64,000 bases of DNA from UBA6163 sp041753075 (GTDB lineage Bacteria; Planctomycetota; Planctomycetia; Pirellulales; Pirellulaceae). The notes under the pieces are model-generated. The model was not told the DNA's origin and made no database searches. It worked only from the letters and a program-made list of their open reading frames with translations. Of this stretch, positions 27,223 to 37,041 are shown one piece after another; within the stretch, counting starts at the first letter, position 1; each line of letters begins with the position of its first letter. The translations under genes and the position numbers were made by a program. The stretch is from contig JBGSVE010000004.1 of assembly GCA_041753075.1 (NCBI GenBank), positions 7,161-71,160 on the forward strand, given 5' to 3'.

Positions 27223-29706
27223 GTGGATATATCGCTTCCCGCTTTTCTCCAGGAACGAATTATTTGGTTGGGGGACAAGTTGCTGAGGGACAGGTTGCTG
27301 GTGGCGGGCGGTACGGCCGATCAACGAGGGGAGTTTGTTTGTTATTGGATGCATCACGCCGTTCGTGGCCATGAGAACCCGGCGCTCGATGTTGCGATTC
27401 ATCACGCCACGATGCTGAAAATGCCGCTTTTGGTCTATCACGCCATTTGCGAAGAGTATCCCTACGCTTCGGACCGCCACCATGCGTTTATGTTGCAGGG
27501 TGCTCGTGATGTCCAGCGCGAGCTGGCCGATCTTGGCGTCCGATATGTTTTTCATTTGCAACGGGAATCACACCGCGGACCTCATTTGCGCGAATTGGCC
27601 AAGCGTGCCGCCGTACTTGTGACTGAATCGATGCCTGTGGAACCGATTGTCGGCTGGATCGAACGGATACAGTCGGCGTGTTCGACACCCATCGCCGTCG
27701 TCGATTGTGCCTGCATCGTTCCGTTGACGTTGACCAACAAGGGATACACGCGAGCTTACGAGTTTCGCGATGCGACGAAGTCGATATTGGAGCAACGGTT
27801 AGCGCACCCGTACCCGCACCAGCCGGTTACCTGCGAACCATATTATGGACCGCTACCGTTCTATCCATTGAATCTGCAAGACGCTGACCTGCGTGAATTG
27901 ATTGGCAAGTGCAAAATTGACCATACCGTCGGTCCCGTCATCGATTCGCCTGGTGGAAGTCGCGCCGGTTACGTGCGGTGGGAAATTTTCAAGTCAGACG
28001 CACTGCGCCGCTACGCCAAACGTCGCAATAACGCTGCAGATCAAAACGGCGTCAGTCGTCTGAGCGCCTATTTGCATTTTGGCATGACGAGTCCCTTTCG
28101 GATTGCCCGAGAAGCGGCCGAGCATCAAGCCGACAAGTTTCTTGATGAGTTATTGGTGTGGCGCGAGTTGGCGTTCCACTTTTGTTTTCATCAACAACAA
28201 CCGCTGGACTCGATAGAGCGAATCCCCGAGTGGGCGCGGCGGTCGCTTGAGCTGCATCGGTCGGACTTGCGAGAACAGAACTACTCTTGGGAATCGCTTG
28301 CGCGTGGAAAAACGTGCAGCTCGTTGTGGAACGCGTGCCAGCGTAGTCTCCTGAAGCATGGCGAATTGCATAACAACCTGCGGATGACTTGGGGCAAAGC
28401 GATGTTGTCATGGACTGATTCTGCCGAGCGGGCGTTGCACATGATGATTGATCTGAATCATCGCTATGCACTGGATGGGCGCGACCCGAGCAGCTACGGC
28501 GGATTGCTTTGGTGCATGGGCCAGTTTGATCGCCCGTTCGAACCGGAAATACCGGTTTTTGGTCATGTGCGACCGCGCAGTCTGATTGAACATGAGAAGC
28601 GAATTGACATGGGCAAATACGTAAGCTTGGTCGATCGATCGATTGCCGTCGAGCGCACGCGAGTTGCCGTCGTCGGCGCAGGGATCGCTGGCTTGGTCGC
28701 CGCTCGAACGCTCAGCGATCATGGATTGGATGTTCATGTTTTTGACAAATCGCGTGGTATCGGTGGGCGGATGGCGACGCGCCGAATTGATGACGTCATC
28801 CGTTTTGACCATGGGGCACAATACTTCACCGCTCGCGACGAACGTTTCACGCGACAAGTCCACTCGTGGATCCACGATGGAATTGTCGCGCCCTGGCATG
28901 GCCGGGTTGTGCAATTGAACAAGGGCGAGGTTGTCGCGGAGAAATCCAGCACTTCGCGCTACGTCGCGACGCCGGGAATGAGCTCACTTGGGCGGCACCT
29001 TGCCATCGGATTGAATGTCACCTGCGAAACGCTCGTGAAAGAACTGCGGCCCACCGACGACAAGTATGGGGAACGTTGGCATCTGTTGGACGAATCGGAA
29101 AGCGATCTGGGAGGGTTTGACTATGTGATCGTCAATGCGCCCCCGGCTCAATCTCTGCCGTTATTGCGTCCGCACTCGCCGTTGGCGATGAATATTGAGC
29201 CGGTGACGATGTCGCCTTGTTGGTCGCTGATGATTCAGGTCGAGACGATTGCGGCGATCCCATTTGATGCTGCGTTTGTTGACGATAGCTCGCTTGCTTG
29301 GATTTGTCGAAATGATACGAAGCCGGGACGGGCCAAATGCGACCCGGCGTGCTGGGTGCTCCATGCGTCGGCGAAGTGGTCAACCGATCATTTGGAAAGC
29401 AGTGCTGAAGACGTGACGGTGCATCTTCAACAGGCGTTTGCCGAGTGCATCGGCGTCGGGATCGCAAAGCTGAGATGCTTGGCCGTGCATCAATGGCGAT
29501 ACGCAATCCCAGCCACTACGCTCGATCGCGATTGTATCTGGGATCCAGCCACGAAGCTCGGCGCCTGTGGAGATTGGTGCGGCGGGCCGCGCGTCGAAGG
29601 AGCCTATCTCAGCGGAGCCGCAATCGCCGGTTCGCTGTTACGAGACATGACGATCGACCGTCGAGCCAGCAGCGCGAAAACCGAGTATACCGGTCAATTG
29701 TTTTAG
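27223..29706 (+). CDS. Class II photolyase fused to renalase-like FAD oxidoreductase
   Basis: An 827-residue two-part flavoprotein. Residues ~1-470 are a class II (CPD) DNA photolyase, which repairs UV pyrimidine dimers with light: QRGEFVCYWMHHAVRGHENP, LLVWRELAFHFCFH, the FAD-pocket MTWGKAMLSWT, and LNHRYALDGRDPSSYGGLLW. From about residue 477 a second Rossmann domain begins, RVAVVGAGIAGLVAARTL, with DKSRGIGGRMATRR and FDHGAQYFTARD, and ends with GGPRVEGAYLSGAAIAGSLL, the renalase/NAD(P)-FAD amine-oxidase-like pattern. The frame opens at 27100, overlapping nagA. The GTG at 27223, with ggag about 10 nt upstream, is preferred. Its 3' end overlaps the convergent sigma-like gene by 4 nt. Confidence 0.88.
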   Translation: MDISLPAFLQERIIWLGDKLLRDRLLVAGGTADQRGEFVCYWMHHAVRGHENPALDVAIHHATMLKMPLLVYHAICEEYPYASDRHHAFMLQGARDVQRELADLGVRYVFHLQRESHRGPHLRELAKRAAVLVTESMPVEPIVGWIERIQSACSTPIAVVDCACIVPLTLTNKGYTRAYEFRDATKSILEQRLAHPYPHQPVTCEPYYGPLPFYPLNLQDADLRELIGKCKIDHTVGPVIDSPGGSRAGYVRWEIFKSDALRRYAKRRNNAADQNGVSRLSAYLHFGMTSPFRIAREAAEHQADKFLDELLVWRELAFHFCFHQQQPLDSIERIPEWARRSLELHRSDLREQNYSWESLARGKTCSSLWNACQRSLLKHGELHNNLRMTWGKAMLSWTDSAERALHMMIDLNHRYALDGRDPSSYGGLLWCMGQFDRPFEPEIPVFGHVRPRSLIEHEKRIDMGKYVSLVDRSIAVERTRVAVVGAGIAGLVAARTLSDHGLDVHVFDKSRGIGGRMATRRIDDVIRFDHGAQYFTARDERFTRQVHSWIHDGIVAPWHGRVVQLNKGEVVAEKSSTSRYVATPGMSSLGRHLAIGLNVTCETLVKELRPTDDKYGERWHLLDESESDLGGFDYVIVNAPPAQSLPLLRPHSPLAMNIEPVTMSPCWSLMIQVETIAAIPFDAAFVDDSSLAWICRNDTKPGRAKCDPACWVLHASAKWSTDHLESSAEDVTVHLQQAFAECIGVGIAKLRCLAVHQWRYAIPATTLDRDCIWDPATKLGACGDWCGGPRVEGAYLSGAAIAGSLLRDMTIDRRASSAKTEYTGQLF

Positions 29707-30374
29707 TTTGTAAAAATGCTGACCAGCCCCAGTGCTTCGACTTCGTTTTGGACTTGCACGGCGTCGAGTTGGTCGAGTGTTTCGGCAACTTCAATCTCGA
29801 GCATCTGGGCAAACAGTTTCCTTGCCTCGACAAGCAACGGAGCAAGTTTTTTAGGGTCGACTTGAACGTCAGACTGGGTGTTGATCCGGACGGCGAGCAT
29901 TGCTGCATCCTCATCGCGATGGTCAGTCGCTGCGCGAAGCACGGTGTAAAACGGTTTTGTGGGATCCTTATGTTCGGCCCGCTCAAGGCATCGCCATGCG
30001 CGCGTGAGTAAACCGTTGCGCCAATGAGCCAGCCAGCCGGCCGAGTCTGGCGTCCAGGTTGCGAAATCAACCTTGGGGCGCTTCGCCTCGGGCAACTCGG
30101 TGACGACCGACTTGGCTGCGGAGCGAATGCCACGCATCAGAAAATCGCGAATTCGACCCTTGCCGTGTGCACCAAATCCCTGGGTAATCAGGTGGGATAT
30201 CAACCGCTTTAAACTTTCATCCGCGATCGATTCGTCACCTAAGCCTTGGAGCAGGTGCTCGCGCATCGGAATTAAGTATCTCAACACGAATCCAGCCGCG
30301 TTGTCGGCAGCGGTCCAGGGTTGCGAGGTTTGAGACAAACCTGCGGCGGACGTGGATGAGGTTGATGAGGTCAT
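29703..30374 (-). CDS. Degenerate sigma-70-like protein linked to a Ser/Thr kinase
   Basis: A 223-residue protein. The first half resembles the sigma region 2 of a planctomycete family of sigma-like proteins that pair with kinases: FVLRYLIPMREHLLQGL, ADESLKRLISHLITQGF, GKGRIRDFLMRGI. The middle has WLAHWRNGLLTRAWRCLE and FYTVLRAATDH, and the C-terminus VEARKLFAQMLEIEVAETL is in the region 4 position. DNA-binding residues look poorly kept, so it may be a partner or adaptor instead of an active sigma factor. It lies 28 nt after the kinase gene on the same strand. The family link is from memory of the pattern and needs a profile search. Confidence 0.62.
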   Translation of the reverse strand: MTSSTSSTSAAGLSQTSQPWTAADNAAGFVLRYLIPMREHLLQGLGDESIADESLKRLISHLITQGFGAHGKGRIRDFLMRGIRSAAKSVVTELPEAKRPKVDFATWTPDSAGWLAHWRNGLLTRAWRCLERAEHKDPTKPFYTVLRAATDHRDEDAAMLAVRINTQSDVQVDPKKLAPLLVEARKLFAQMLEIEVAETLDQLDAVQVQNEVEALGLVSIFTN

Positions 30375-30401
30375 AAATTGATAATTTGATACTAAGCCGT
30401 T

Positions 30402-32507
30402 TTATTTTACGCGAATCGCCAGCGCCGGGGCAGACTCTGACTTGCCTTCGCGACTAAAGAATCGGTTCTGTTTGTCGCCATGGGACGTGCGGACTAACAA
30501 AATGCTTACGGTTTGCGTCGCGGAACGGACGTGTTCGTCCAGAGCGGTGCTAAAAAACCGCAATTGGTCCTGCCGATTCTCCTCGACGCCACCGGAATTG
30601 TCGAACTCGATTTGCCCTAAAAACGGCAAAGATTCGATTGAACCAGCCGACGGCGATGTTGCCCAAGCCAAATGCTTGGCACCCTTTTCGATCCAGTTTT
30701 CGTCAATTTTGTCCGTCACAGCATACGCATTGATGGTCGATTTCCAGCGCAAGGCATCCTTGTCGAGCGTCAACAATAACACGGCGCGTTCGATTTCGCC
30801 GACGGGCGCGGTACGCGTTTGCAGGTCGAATCGCAGGTAAGCATGTTCGACTACGCCATCGCTATCCGCATTGCGGCGGTGGGTGGAAATAAAAGATCGT
30901 CCGCCGAAGTCTTCATCTGATCCGCGACGCACGAACGTGTCGGCTCCCCTGCCCTGCCCCGTTCGCAGCGTCTCGAATCCGATCAACTCTCCGACCGCCA
31001 AATTCTCGACAATTAAGAAACTCGATGTGGTTTGACCAACGTAGCTTCCACTGGGTGATTGCAGTTCGAAGAACGCTTCGTAGTCGCCGGGTTTGAGACC
31101 GCCAGTGCTGAACAGCACATCGACTACGGCAGTTTGGCCGGCGGGCGGCAATTGAGACGTGGCAATTTTTTTTGGAAAGGCGGGTGCGGGCCGCTTTGCT
31201 TCGCCGGCGCGTTTGATGAACGTTCGTATCTGTGCGACTTGCCGTGCTTTCGCATTGACCCGGCGTGGGTCGCTCTTGGCTTCACCGGCGGTATTGGTCA
31301 ATCGCAACTGAAACTTGGCGCTTTGGCCACTGGGAATCGAGGGTGCCGCAGCGATCGCTTCGGCGAGCTGCAGTGGTGCCAACGATGCCACGGTCACCGC
31401 CGGTTCGGTCTCACTAACTGCGACATGCACCGGAGCACTGGCAACGGTGCTTCGCGAGTAGAAGAACCAGCCGCCGAAAATTAACAACGCCAGTGAAGTG
31501 AGTCCGGCAACGGGTATCCACCTCGCCGTTGGTTTCGACCCGCGACCGTCTTTGGCGTCGGTTCGGTCGTTAGTCGATGAGTCAGCCGAACCAGTGGCCG
31601 TGACGATCGTAAGCGCGGCATGAGATTGGTCGCGTACTGCCGCGACGGTAGAATGAATCGATGAAAGTAGTGCGCGAGCCGAGTGAATGCGGTCACGTGG
31701 TTCTTTGGCAAGCAGTCGCGTGACAATGTCGGCGTAAGGTCGAGGTAAATCCTTGGCAATATCATCGGGTCGCGGTGGTGCGTGAGCGATGATCTTGATG
31801 AGTTGTTCGGGAATCGTTTTTGCAATGAACGGCAAGCGTCCACAACACATCTCGAACAAGACAACACCCAGACTATACAAGTCGCTGCGATCATCAATCG
31901 GTTCGCTCTGTGCCTGTTCGGGTGACAGATATCCTGGCGTTCCGACTACCGCACCGCGACCGGTTAAAGTGTCGGTTGGTGTGCTGGCCAGCGCTAAACC
32001 GAAGTCGAGAATCTTGATGCGGCCGCCCGGTTGCTCAACCCAAATGTTCGCGGGCTTGATGTCTCGATGAATGATTCCACGATCGTGTGCGGCGATTAAT
32101 CCCGAAGTGATTTGCGTTGCGTACTCGAAGATCTGGTCGGCAGTTAGCAATTGTTTGTCACGCAACAAACGCTCCAGCGTAAAGCCTTTGAGTAATTCCA
32201 TCGCCATAAACGGCGTGCCTGAAGTTTCACCAACCTCATAGACGGTGACGACGTTATCATGCTTGACCGCCGCCATCGCGCGCGCTTCGTGAACAAATCG
32301 CTTGCGGCTGTTGGTGGCACCCGCGAAACGCTTGTGCATTACCTTCAACGCGACCGCTCGCTCAAGCCGCGTATCAACGGCCCGAAATACTTGCCCCATG
32401 CCGCCTTTGCCAAGCGGTGCCAAGACTCGATACGGCCCCAACCGTCCGAGCTCATCGGTGGCCTGCGCCGGTTCGAGATAATCGTATTCTTCTGTACCAA
32501 TTGCCAT
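30402..32507 (-). CDS. Transmembrane Ser/Thr protein kinase with DNRLRE-like C-terminus
   Basis: A 701-residue kinase. The catalytic domain spans about residues 25-290: glycine loop LGKGGMGQVF, VALKVM lysine, HRDIKPANIW, DFGLAL, and GYLSPEQ. A membrane segment follows near residue 350 (VAGLTSLALLIFGGWFFY). The outer part has a beta-rich linker and, from about 540, TFVRRGSDEDFGGRSF with AYLRFDL, the start of a DNRLRE/disaggregatase-like domain. The ATG at 32507 is taken instead of the frame start at 32573 because it gives a typical kinase N-terminus. It sits between an FHA-GGDEF gene and a sigma-like gene, probably in one operon. Confidence 0.9.
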   Translation of the reverse strand: MAIGTEEYDYLEPAQATDELGRLGPYRVLAPLGKGGMGQVFRAVDTRLERAVALKVMHKRFAGATNSRKRFVHEARAMAAVKHDNVVTVYEVGETSGTPFMAMELLKGFTLERLLRDKQLLTADQIFEYATQITSGLIAAHDRGIIHRDIKPANIWVEQPGGRIKILDFGLALASTPTDTLTGRGAVVGTPGYLSPEQAQSEPIDDRSDLYSLGVVLFEMCCGRLPFIAKTIPEQLIKIIAHAPPRPDDIAKDLPRPYADIVTRLLAKEPRDRIHSARALLSSIHSTVAAVRDQSHAALTIVTATGSADSSTNDRTDAKDGRGSKPTARWIPVAGLTSLALLIFGGWFFYSRSTVASAPVHVAVSETEPAVTVASLAPLQLAEAIAAAPSIPSGQSAKFQLRLTNTAGEAKSDPRRVNAKARQVAQIRTFIKRAGEAKRPAPAFPKKIATSQLPPAGQTAVVDVLFSTGGLKPGDYEAFFELQSPSGSYVGQTTSSFLIVENLAVGELIGFETLRTGQGRGADTFVRRGSDEDFGGRSFISTHRRNADSDGVVEHAYLRFDLQTRTAPVGEIERAVLLLTLDKDALRWKSTINAYAVTDKIDENWIEKGAKHLAWATSPSAGSIESLPFLGQIEFDNSGGVEENRQDQLRFFSTALDEHVRSATQTVSILLVRTSHGDKQNRFFSREGKSESAPALAIRVK

Positions 32508-32599
32508 TACCCAAGCATCCACCGCAGCAATTTCAATGTCAACGAGCGGCCTGCAGACTAAGCGGAGGCTCAACGGGCTGCAACTGGCAACTCAGCCGA

Positions 32600-33559
32600 T
32601 CAGCCGGCGACGCGGTTCCGCCCGGCACGTTTGGCTTCGTACAAGCGGTCGTCGGCCAATCGCAGGATCTCCGTTGGTGACTTGGTCGATTCCGGGCAAA
32701 GACAGGCAATTCCAACGCTTACCGTGACTTCGATCGGGCCAATACTTGTCGCAAAGGCGCGGTCGCCGATTGCCAAACGGCACCGCTCAGCGATCAACGC
32801 GGCGTCCTCGGAACCGGTCGAGGTGAGCATCAGGCAAAACTCCTCGCCGCCAATTCGAGCCAATAAATCCTCGTCTCGACAGAGCCCGAGAATTCGAGCG
32901 CCGAACTCGCGAAGTACCTCGTCTCCGATCAAATGCCCATGCAGGTCGTTAATGCGTTTGAAGAAGTCAATATCAAGCACTAGTAGCGACAGCGGTTGGC
33001 CCTGGCGCTTTGTTCGGGCCACCTCGCGGTCGAGTGCTTCGGTTAGGTATCGCTTGTTCACCGCACCGGTCAGTACATCGCGTGTCATCGCCGTGTAAAC
33101 CGATTCGTGATACTTCGATTCGACGCTGCCAGCCGACAAAAATTTGAAGATGAAGGTGCCGATTTGAATGTTGTCGCCCGTGCGAAGTGCCCGCTCAACG
33201 ACGCGTTCTTCGTTGACAAGCGTACCGTTGGTGCTCGACAGGTCACGAACGCGATAACCATCTGGTTCGCGCAGCAACTCGGCGTGATGCCGTGAGACAC
33301 TTGCATCGGCCAGCACCAGATCAACGGCAGCATCTCGCCCAATGATCATCCGGTCGGCGACCAAGCGAATCATTCCGGCGACAACGTCGGCGGGGTACAT
33401 TTGGACCAAACATGATTCGTTAATCGAATCGGACCGCTGGCTAAGGTCTTTGCGCAGCGTCTCATCGTCCCCGCCTGTGTCCGCCAAAGTCGCTGCGTTT
33501 ACGAACGCGCTGCCGAAGTACGACTGCGATGGAAAGGACGGAGGGACGGTTCGCGACAT
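32600..33559 (-). CDS. FHA-GGDEF diguanylate cyclase
   Basis: A 319-residue cytosolic protein. Residues ~70-140 form an FHA domain (GRDAAVDLVL, SVSRHHAEL, DLSSTNGTLV), which binds phosphothreonine peptides. Residues ~160-315 form a GGDEF domain with an intact active site, RIGGEEF, and the inhibitory site RDED exactly five residues before it, so it should make cyclic di-GMP and be product-inhibited. The DFFKRINDLHGHLIGDEVL segment is also typical. It is followed on the same strand by a Ser/Thr kinase gene, and kinase phosphorylation read by the FHA domain is an obvious possibility. The ATG at 33559 fits the frame. Confidence 0.93.
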   Translation of the reverse strand: MSRTVPPSFPSQSYFGSAFVNAATLADTGGDDETLRKDLSQRSDSINESCLVQMYPADVVAGMIRLVADRMIIGRDAAVDLVLADASVSRHHAELLREPDGYRVRDLSSTNGTLVNEERVVERALRTGDNIQIGTFIFKFLSAGSVESKYHESVYTAMTRDVLTGAVNKRYLTEALDREVARTKRQGQPLSLLVLDIDFFKRINDLHGHLIGDEVLREFGARILGLCRDEDLLARIGGEEFCLMLTSTGSEDAALIAERCRLAIGDRAFATSIGPIEVTVSVGIACLCPESTKSPTEILRLADDRLYEAKRAGRNRVAG

Positions 33560-33725
33560 TTTAGGTGGTCCGCAGTTTTGCTTTATAGATCCTCAAAGTG
33601 TGGGTCATGGAATCAATCCAGGCTTGTTGCACCGTTGCTTGTCAGCGGCTTAACCTATGGTGAGCCAACCGGTCGTAACGGTTGCAACAAACCGACGGCT
33701 TGCCGCAAATGAAAAAGAGCGAAAA

Positions 33726-34628
33726 ATGAAACTTCTTGTGATTGGTTTACTTATCAGTATTTGCCACGTCTCACATGCCGTGGCGATCGAACCGATTGAA
33801 ATGAAGCTGTGGCCGAACATCGTTCCGGGCGAAGCGAATTTTAAGCTGCCGGATTCGAATCCCAGCGCGACCGCGCCGCGCAACGACGGCATCACGCGGA
33901 TAGCGATTGTCACCGAGCCGACGATGACGATTTACCAGACGACCAATGCCGACGCCAATCGACCGGCGGTGCTTGTTTGTCCCGGAGGCGGCTACAACAT
34001 CTTGGCATACGATCTCGAGGGAATCGAAATCGCACAGTGGTTCAACTCGATCGGTGTGACCGCAGTTGTATTGAAGTACCGAGTCCCGCGACGCGACGTC
34101 GATACGCCTCACGCTGCACCGTTACAGGATGCACAACGCGCGTTGCGATTGATGCGTCAGAATGCCAGCCAGTGGAACATCAATCCTGAGGCCGTTGGCA
34201 TCCTTGGATTTTCCGCAGGCGGTCACTTGGCCGTGATGGCGGGCACGCACTGGGACGACGAAACCTATCCGCAACAAGATGAAGCCGATGAATTAAACTG
34301 CCGTCCCGACTTTCTGATTCCGATTTATCCTGCGTATCTGGGCGACGAAAAAGTGGCGGGGCCGCTGAGCCCGCTTGTGCGAGTCACCAAAGAAACGCCG
34401 CCGACGTTTATTGTCGTCACCGATGATGATTCAATTCGTGGCATTAACGCGGCGATGCTTTACGTCGAGTCAAAGAAAGCGTCCGTTCCGGCGGAGCTTC
34501 ATATTTATACAAAGGGTGGCCATGGATACGGACTGCGCCCGTCCGCCAACCCGGTTCACTCGTGGCCACAACGTTGCCAGGAATGGCTTGTGTCGATGGG
34601 CGTAATTGGATCGGCAGACGCTCAATAA
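33726..34628 (+). CDS. Exported alpha/beta hydrolase (acetyl-xylan esterase-like)
   Basis: A 300-residue exported esterase-type hydrolase. The signal peptide is MKLLVIGLLISICHVSHAVA. The oxyanion region is LVCPGGGYNILAYDLEG, the nucleophile elbow GFSAGGHLAVMAG (Ser near residue 168), the acidic residue probably in TFIVVTDDDS, and the histidine in KGGHGYGLR. The pattern matches the BD-FAE/xylan esterase-like group common in planctomycetes, and the substrate is likely an acylated polysaccharide. The ATG at 33726 is chosen for the signal peptide; the frame opens at 33657. It overlaps the convergent TonB-receptor gene by 7 nt. Confidence 0.88.
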   Translation: MKLLVIGLLISICHVSHAVAIEPIEMKLWPNIVPGEANFKLPDSNPSATAPRNDGITRIAIVTEPTMTIYQTTNADANRPAVLVCPGGGYNILAYDLEGIEIAQWFNSIGVTAVVLKYRVPRRDVDTPHAAPLQDAQRALRLMRQNASQWNINPEAVGILGFSAGGHLAVMAGTHWDDETYPQQDEADELNCRPDFLIPIYPAYLGDEKVAGPLSPLVRVTKETPPTFIVVTDDDSIRGINAAMLYVESKKASVPAELHIYTKGGHGYGLRPSANPVHSWPQRCQEWLVSMGVIGSADAQ

Positions 34629-36871
34629 CGCCATGCTACCGTCGCGCGGGCCATCGCGGGCTCGACGGGATGGAAGTGAAAATCTTCGGCAGCCGGTAGG
34701 CCGAACGGCTGGGACTCATAGAAGTACGTAATGTCGTTGTCCTTGCTGTCGAAGACATTGAAAACGTCAACGGCAACGGTAGTGCGTCGAGTTTGACGAC
34801 CGAGCTGGATGTTAGCAACTGTGGTGGTATCGCTGCGCGCCGAATTGTCTTCGATCAGCGCGGCGGGCCCATAATGTCGGACGCGAAACGTGCCATACCA
34901 GGGTGAGTATTGCGGCTGGACGGTGAAGCCTGTGCTGAGCACGTTCTCGATCGCGTTGGGAATTCGGTCGCCGCCATCAAACCGGGGGCGAACATGTGAA
35001 TAGTCCGCGTCGAGGTTCAACCAATCGGTGACCTGGTAGTAATTCGTCCATGTGATCCCGCCGCGATGGCTTGCCGCTCCCGCTTCGGTCGTGCCGGCAT
35101 CGCCGACAAAAACCAGCTCGGAATCGATTTCCAAATACCACAGAGCAAGCGTCGAATTCCAAGTGGGCGTCAGCCACGATCGCAGGCCCACTTCGCTGCC
35201 TTCGCTCTTGACCAATGGGTCGGCGGGATCGACGGACGAATTGATCCCACGGGCATCGTTGCTGTGAAAACTTTGGCCCCAGTTGAAATAGGTTTCGGTT
35301 TGTGACCAGGGACCAAAAATGAATCCAACCTTGGGGCTGAAAATTCCGGCTTCGTTCGAGTTTGTGTCCGCAGGGTTCAATTCCGAGCGGGTGTGAAAGC
35401 GAAACAGGTCACCACGCAGTCCGATTGATGATCGTGCCCAATCGGTCAGGCGTGCATCGTTGGTGTAATACAAAGCGTAGTCTTGTTGATCAACACTATC
35501 GCTGCGAACCTGAGAAACCAATTGACGTTGGTTAGTCTGGTTCAAGCCCAGGTTATAGATGTTGTCGTTGCGAAATTGAAAACCGAATGTATGGTCGGCT
35601 GATTCGCGGTGATACGTCTGGCTCGCATTGAAGCCGGCATAATAACGATTGTCGATCTGCTCAATTTGGTCACCATTGACGGGATCAACAAGGAAGTAGG
35701 TGAAGTTGGAAAACAGATCAAGGTCATAGTAGCTAACGTAGGCATTGGCCTTGGTCGTGACGTCGTCATCCTTGGCCCAGTATTGGGCATTCAAGCCAAT
35801 GCGCGTCGTATCGCCACCATCAGTCGGATCTAGCGAACCGAATCGTCCGACTAGCCCAGCGTCAACGGCGCGCTGCGAAACTTGATTGGTCGCGGTCCAA
35901 TTGCTGTCATAGGCAAAACTGCTGAGTGAAAAACCTTCGTACCTATCTCCCACGCTCCAGCGAAGTTGCGCGTTGACTTTTTCGAAGTCTTCGGGCACAT
36001 CCCAGGGGCCGTCGTAGAACGTCGTCTCGAACGCATAGAGCAAACTACCGGCACCAAGCTCGAATGAATCCGCGATTAGGGTGCGGTAGTAGTCGAAAGA
36101 GCCTGCGGTGGCCGTGGCAATGCCGTTTGGCAACTCTTGAAACTGATGGAAATCGGCTGAGCCTGCGGAGCTGAAGTCTCCAATATCGGCGGAATAAGGT
36201 CCAAGTCGATAATCGATCGATTCGACTAACTCGGGAATCAAAAAGTTGATATCGAGATAACCCTGGCCGTGACCATGCGACGGCAAATTCATCGGCACAC
36301 CGTCGATGCGAATGGCAAAGTCGGTGCCGTGATCCAGGTTGATACCGCGAACGAAGTATTGATTTGCCTTGCCGGTGCCGCTGTGTTGGGTCGCAATCAA
36401 CCCGGGGATCGTTTCCAGCACATCGCCGGGGCGATTGAGCGGCCGAAAATCTAACTGAGCTTGGCCAATGCGTCCTGAAGATGCCGAATTGGTTTCACCA
36501 AGTAGATTTTCACCTCGACCAATTGCCGATCCGGTACCAAATGGTCCGCTTGCGTTTGCGGCCGGGACGCCTTGGCTTGGCGAACGGCCCGCCGTTGGAT
36601 TCGGATTGGTGCTCGATGGGGTTGGGCCAAACGAAGGTCCCTGCAGGTCGATCGATTCGGCGAACGTATCGACAACGGGAGCCTGGCCGGCTGCTGCACT
36701 TTGGTCGCTTGTACCCAGCGGTTCTGGCGTCGCCTGGGTGGCATTTGGCGTGATGGGATCGGCTTCAACGACGGTTTCGGGCAGCTTGGGTACGTCCTGT
36801 TGGGCGCGCACCAGTGGCACCTCAGCGGCGAAGATGAATAAAAAAAGAAGAAATCTTGGCGATAGAAACAT
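34622..36871 (-). CDS. TonB-dependent outer-membrane receptor
   Basis: A 749-residue outer-membrane transporter. The signal peptide is MFLSPRFLLFLFIFAAEVPL. A TonB-box-like PETVVEADPI lies near residue 33. The plug domain (about 110-230) includes LETIPGLIATQHSG, YFVRGINLDHGTDF and VPMNLPSHGHGQGYLDINFLIPELV. The rest is amphipathic strands of the beta-barrel. The last residue is tyrosine after WR, near the usual aromatic C-terminus. The substrate is unknown. The ATG at 36871 is used because it begins the signal peptide; the 50 residues upstream in frame are not receptor-like. It is divergent from a tonB gene. Confidence 0.92.
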   Translation of the reverse strand: MFLSPRFLLFLFIFAAEVPLVRAQQDVPKLPETVVEADPITPNATQATPEPLGTSDQSAAAGQAPVVDTFAESIDLQGPSFGPTPSSTNPNPTAGRSPSQGVPAANASGPFGTGSAIGRGENLLGETNSASSGRIGQAQLDFRPLNRPGDVLETIPGLIATQHSGTGKANQYFVRGINLDHGTDFAIRIDGVPMNLPSHGHGQGYLDINFLIPELVESIDYRLGPYSADIGDFSSAGSADFHQFQELPNGIATATAGSFDYYRTLIADSFELGAGSLLYAFETTFYDGPWDVPEDFEKVNAQLRWSVGDRYEGFSLSSFAYDSNWTATNQVSQRAVDAGLVGRFGSLDPTDGGDTTRIGLNAQYWAKDDDVTTKANAYVSYYDLDLFSNFTYFLVDPVNGDQIEQIDNRYYAGFNASQTYHRESADHTFGFQFRNDNIYNLGLNQTNQRQLVSQVRSDSVDQQDYALYYTNDARLTDWARSSIGLRGDLFRFHTRSELNPADTNSNEAGIFSPKVGFIFGPWSQTETYFNWGQSFHSNDARGINSSVDPADPLVKSEGSEVGLRSWLTPTWNSTLALWYLEIDSELVFVGDAGTTEAGAASHRGGITWTNYYQVTDWLNLDADYSHVRPRFDGGDRIPNAIENVLSTGFTVQPQYSPWYGTFRVRHYGPAALIEDNSARSDTTTVANIQLGRQTRRTTVAVDVFNVFDSKDNDITYFYESQPFGLPAAEDFHFHPVEPAMARATVAWRY

Positions 36872-37041
36872 CTTCGTTTTCGATATCACGAGTAAGCTGA
36901 TTGAAACGACCGATAACTCGGTAAGCTTCCTTTCGGCCAAGCGCGCGCAATGCTGTTCGTCGAAACCAAGTTTGACGATCAATCCAATACGATCTTTGGC
37001 AACAGTCGTCAGAACCGACATAAGTTATCAATCACGAGACA

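Noticed and set aside
36872..37021. 50-codon extension of the TonB receptor
   Set aside because: Not receptor-like and precedes a good signal peptide. It is kept only as a possible control region.
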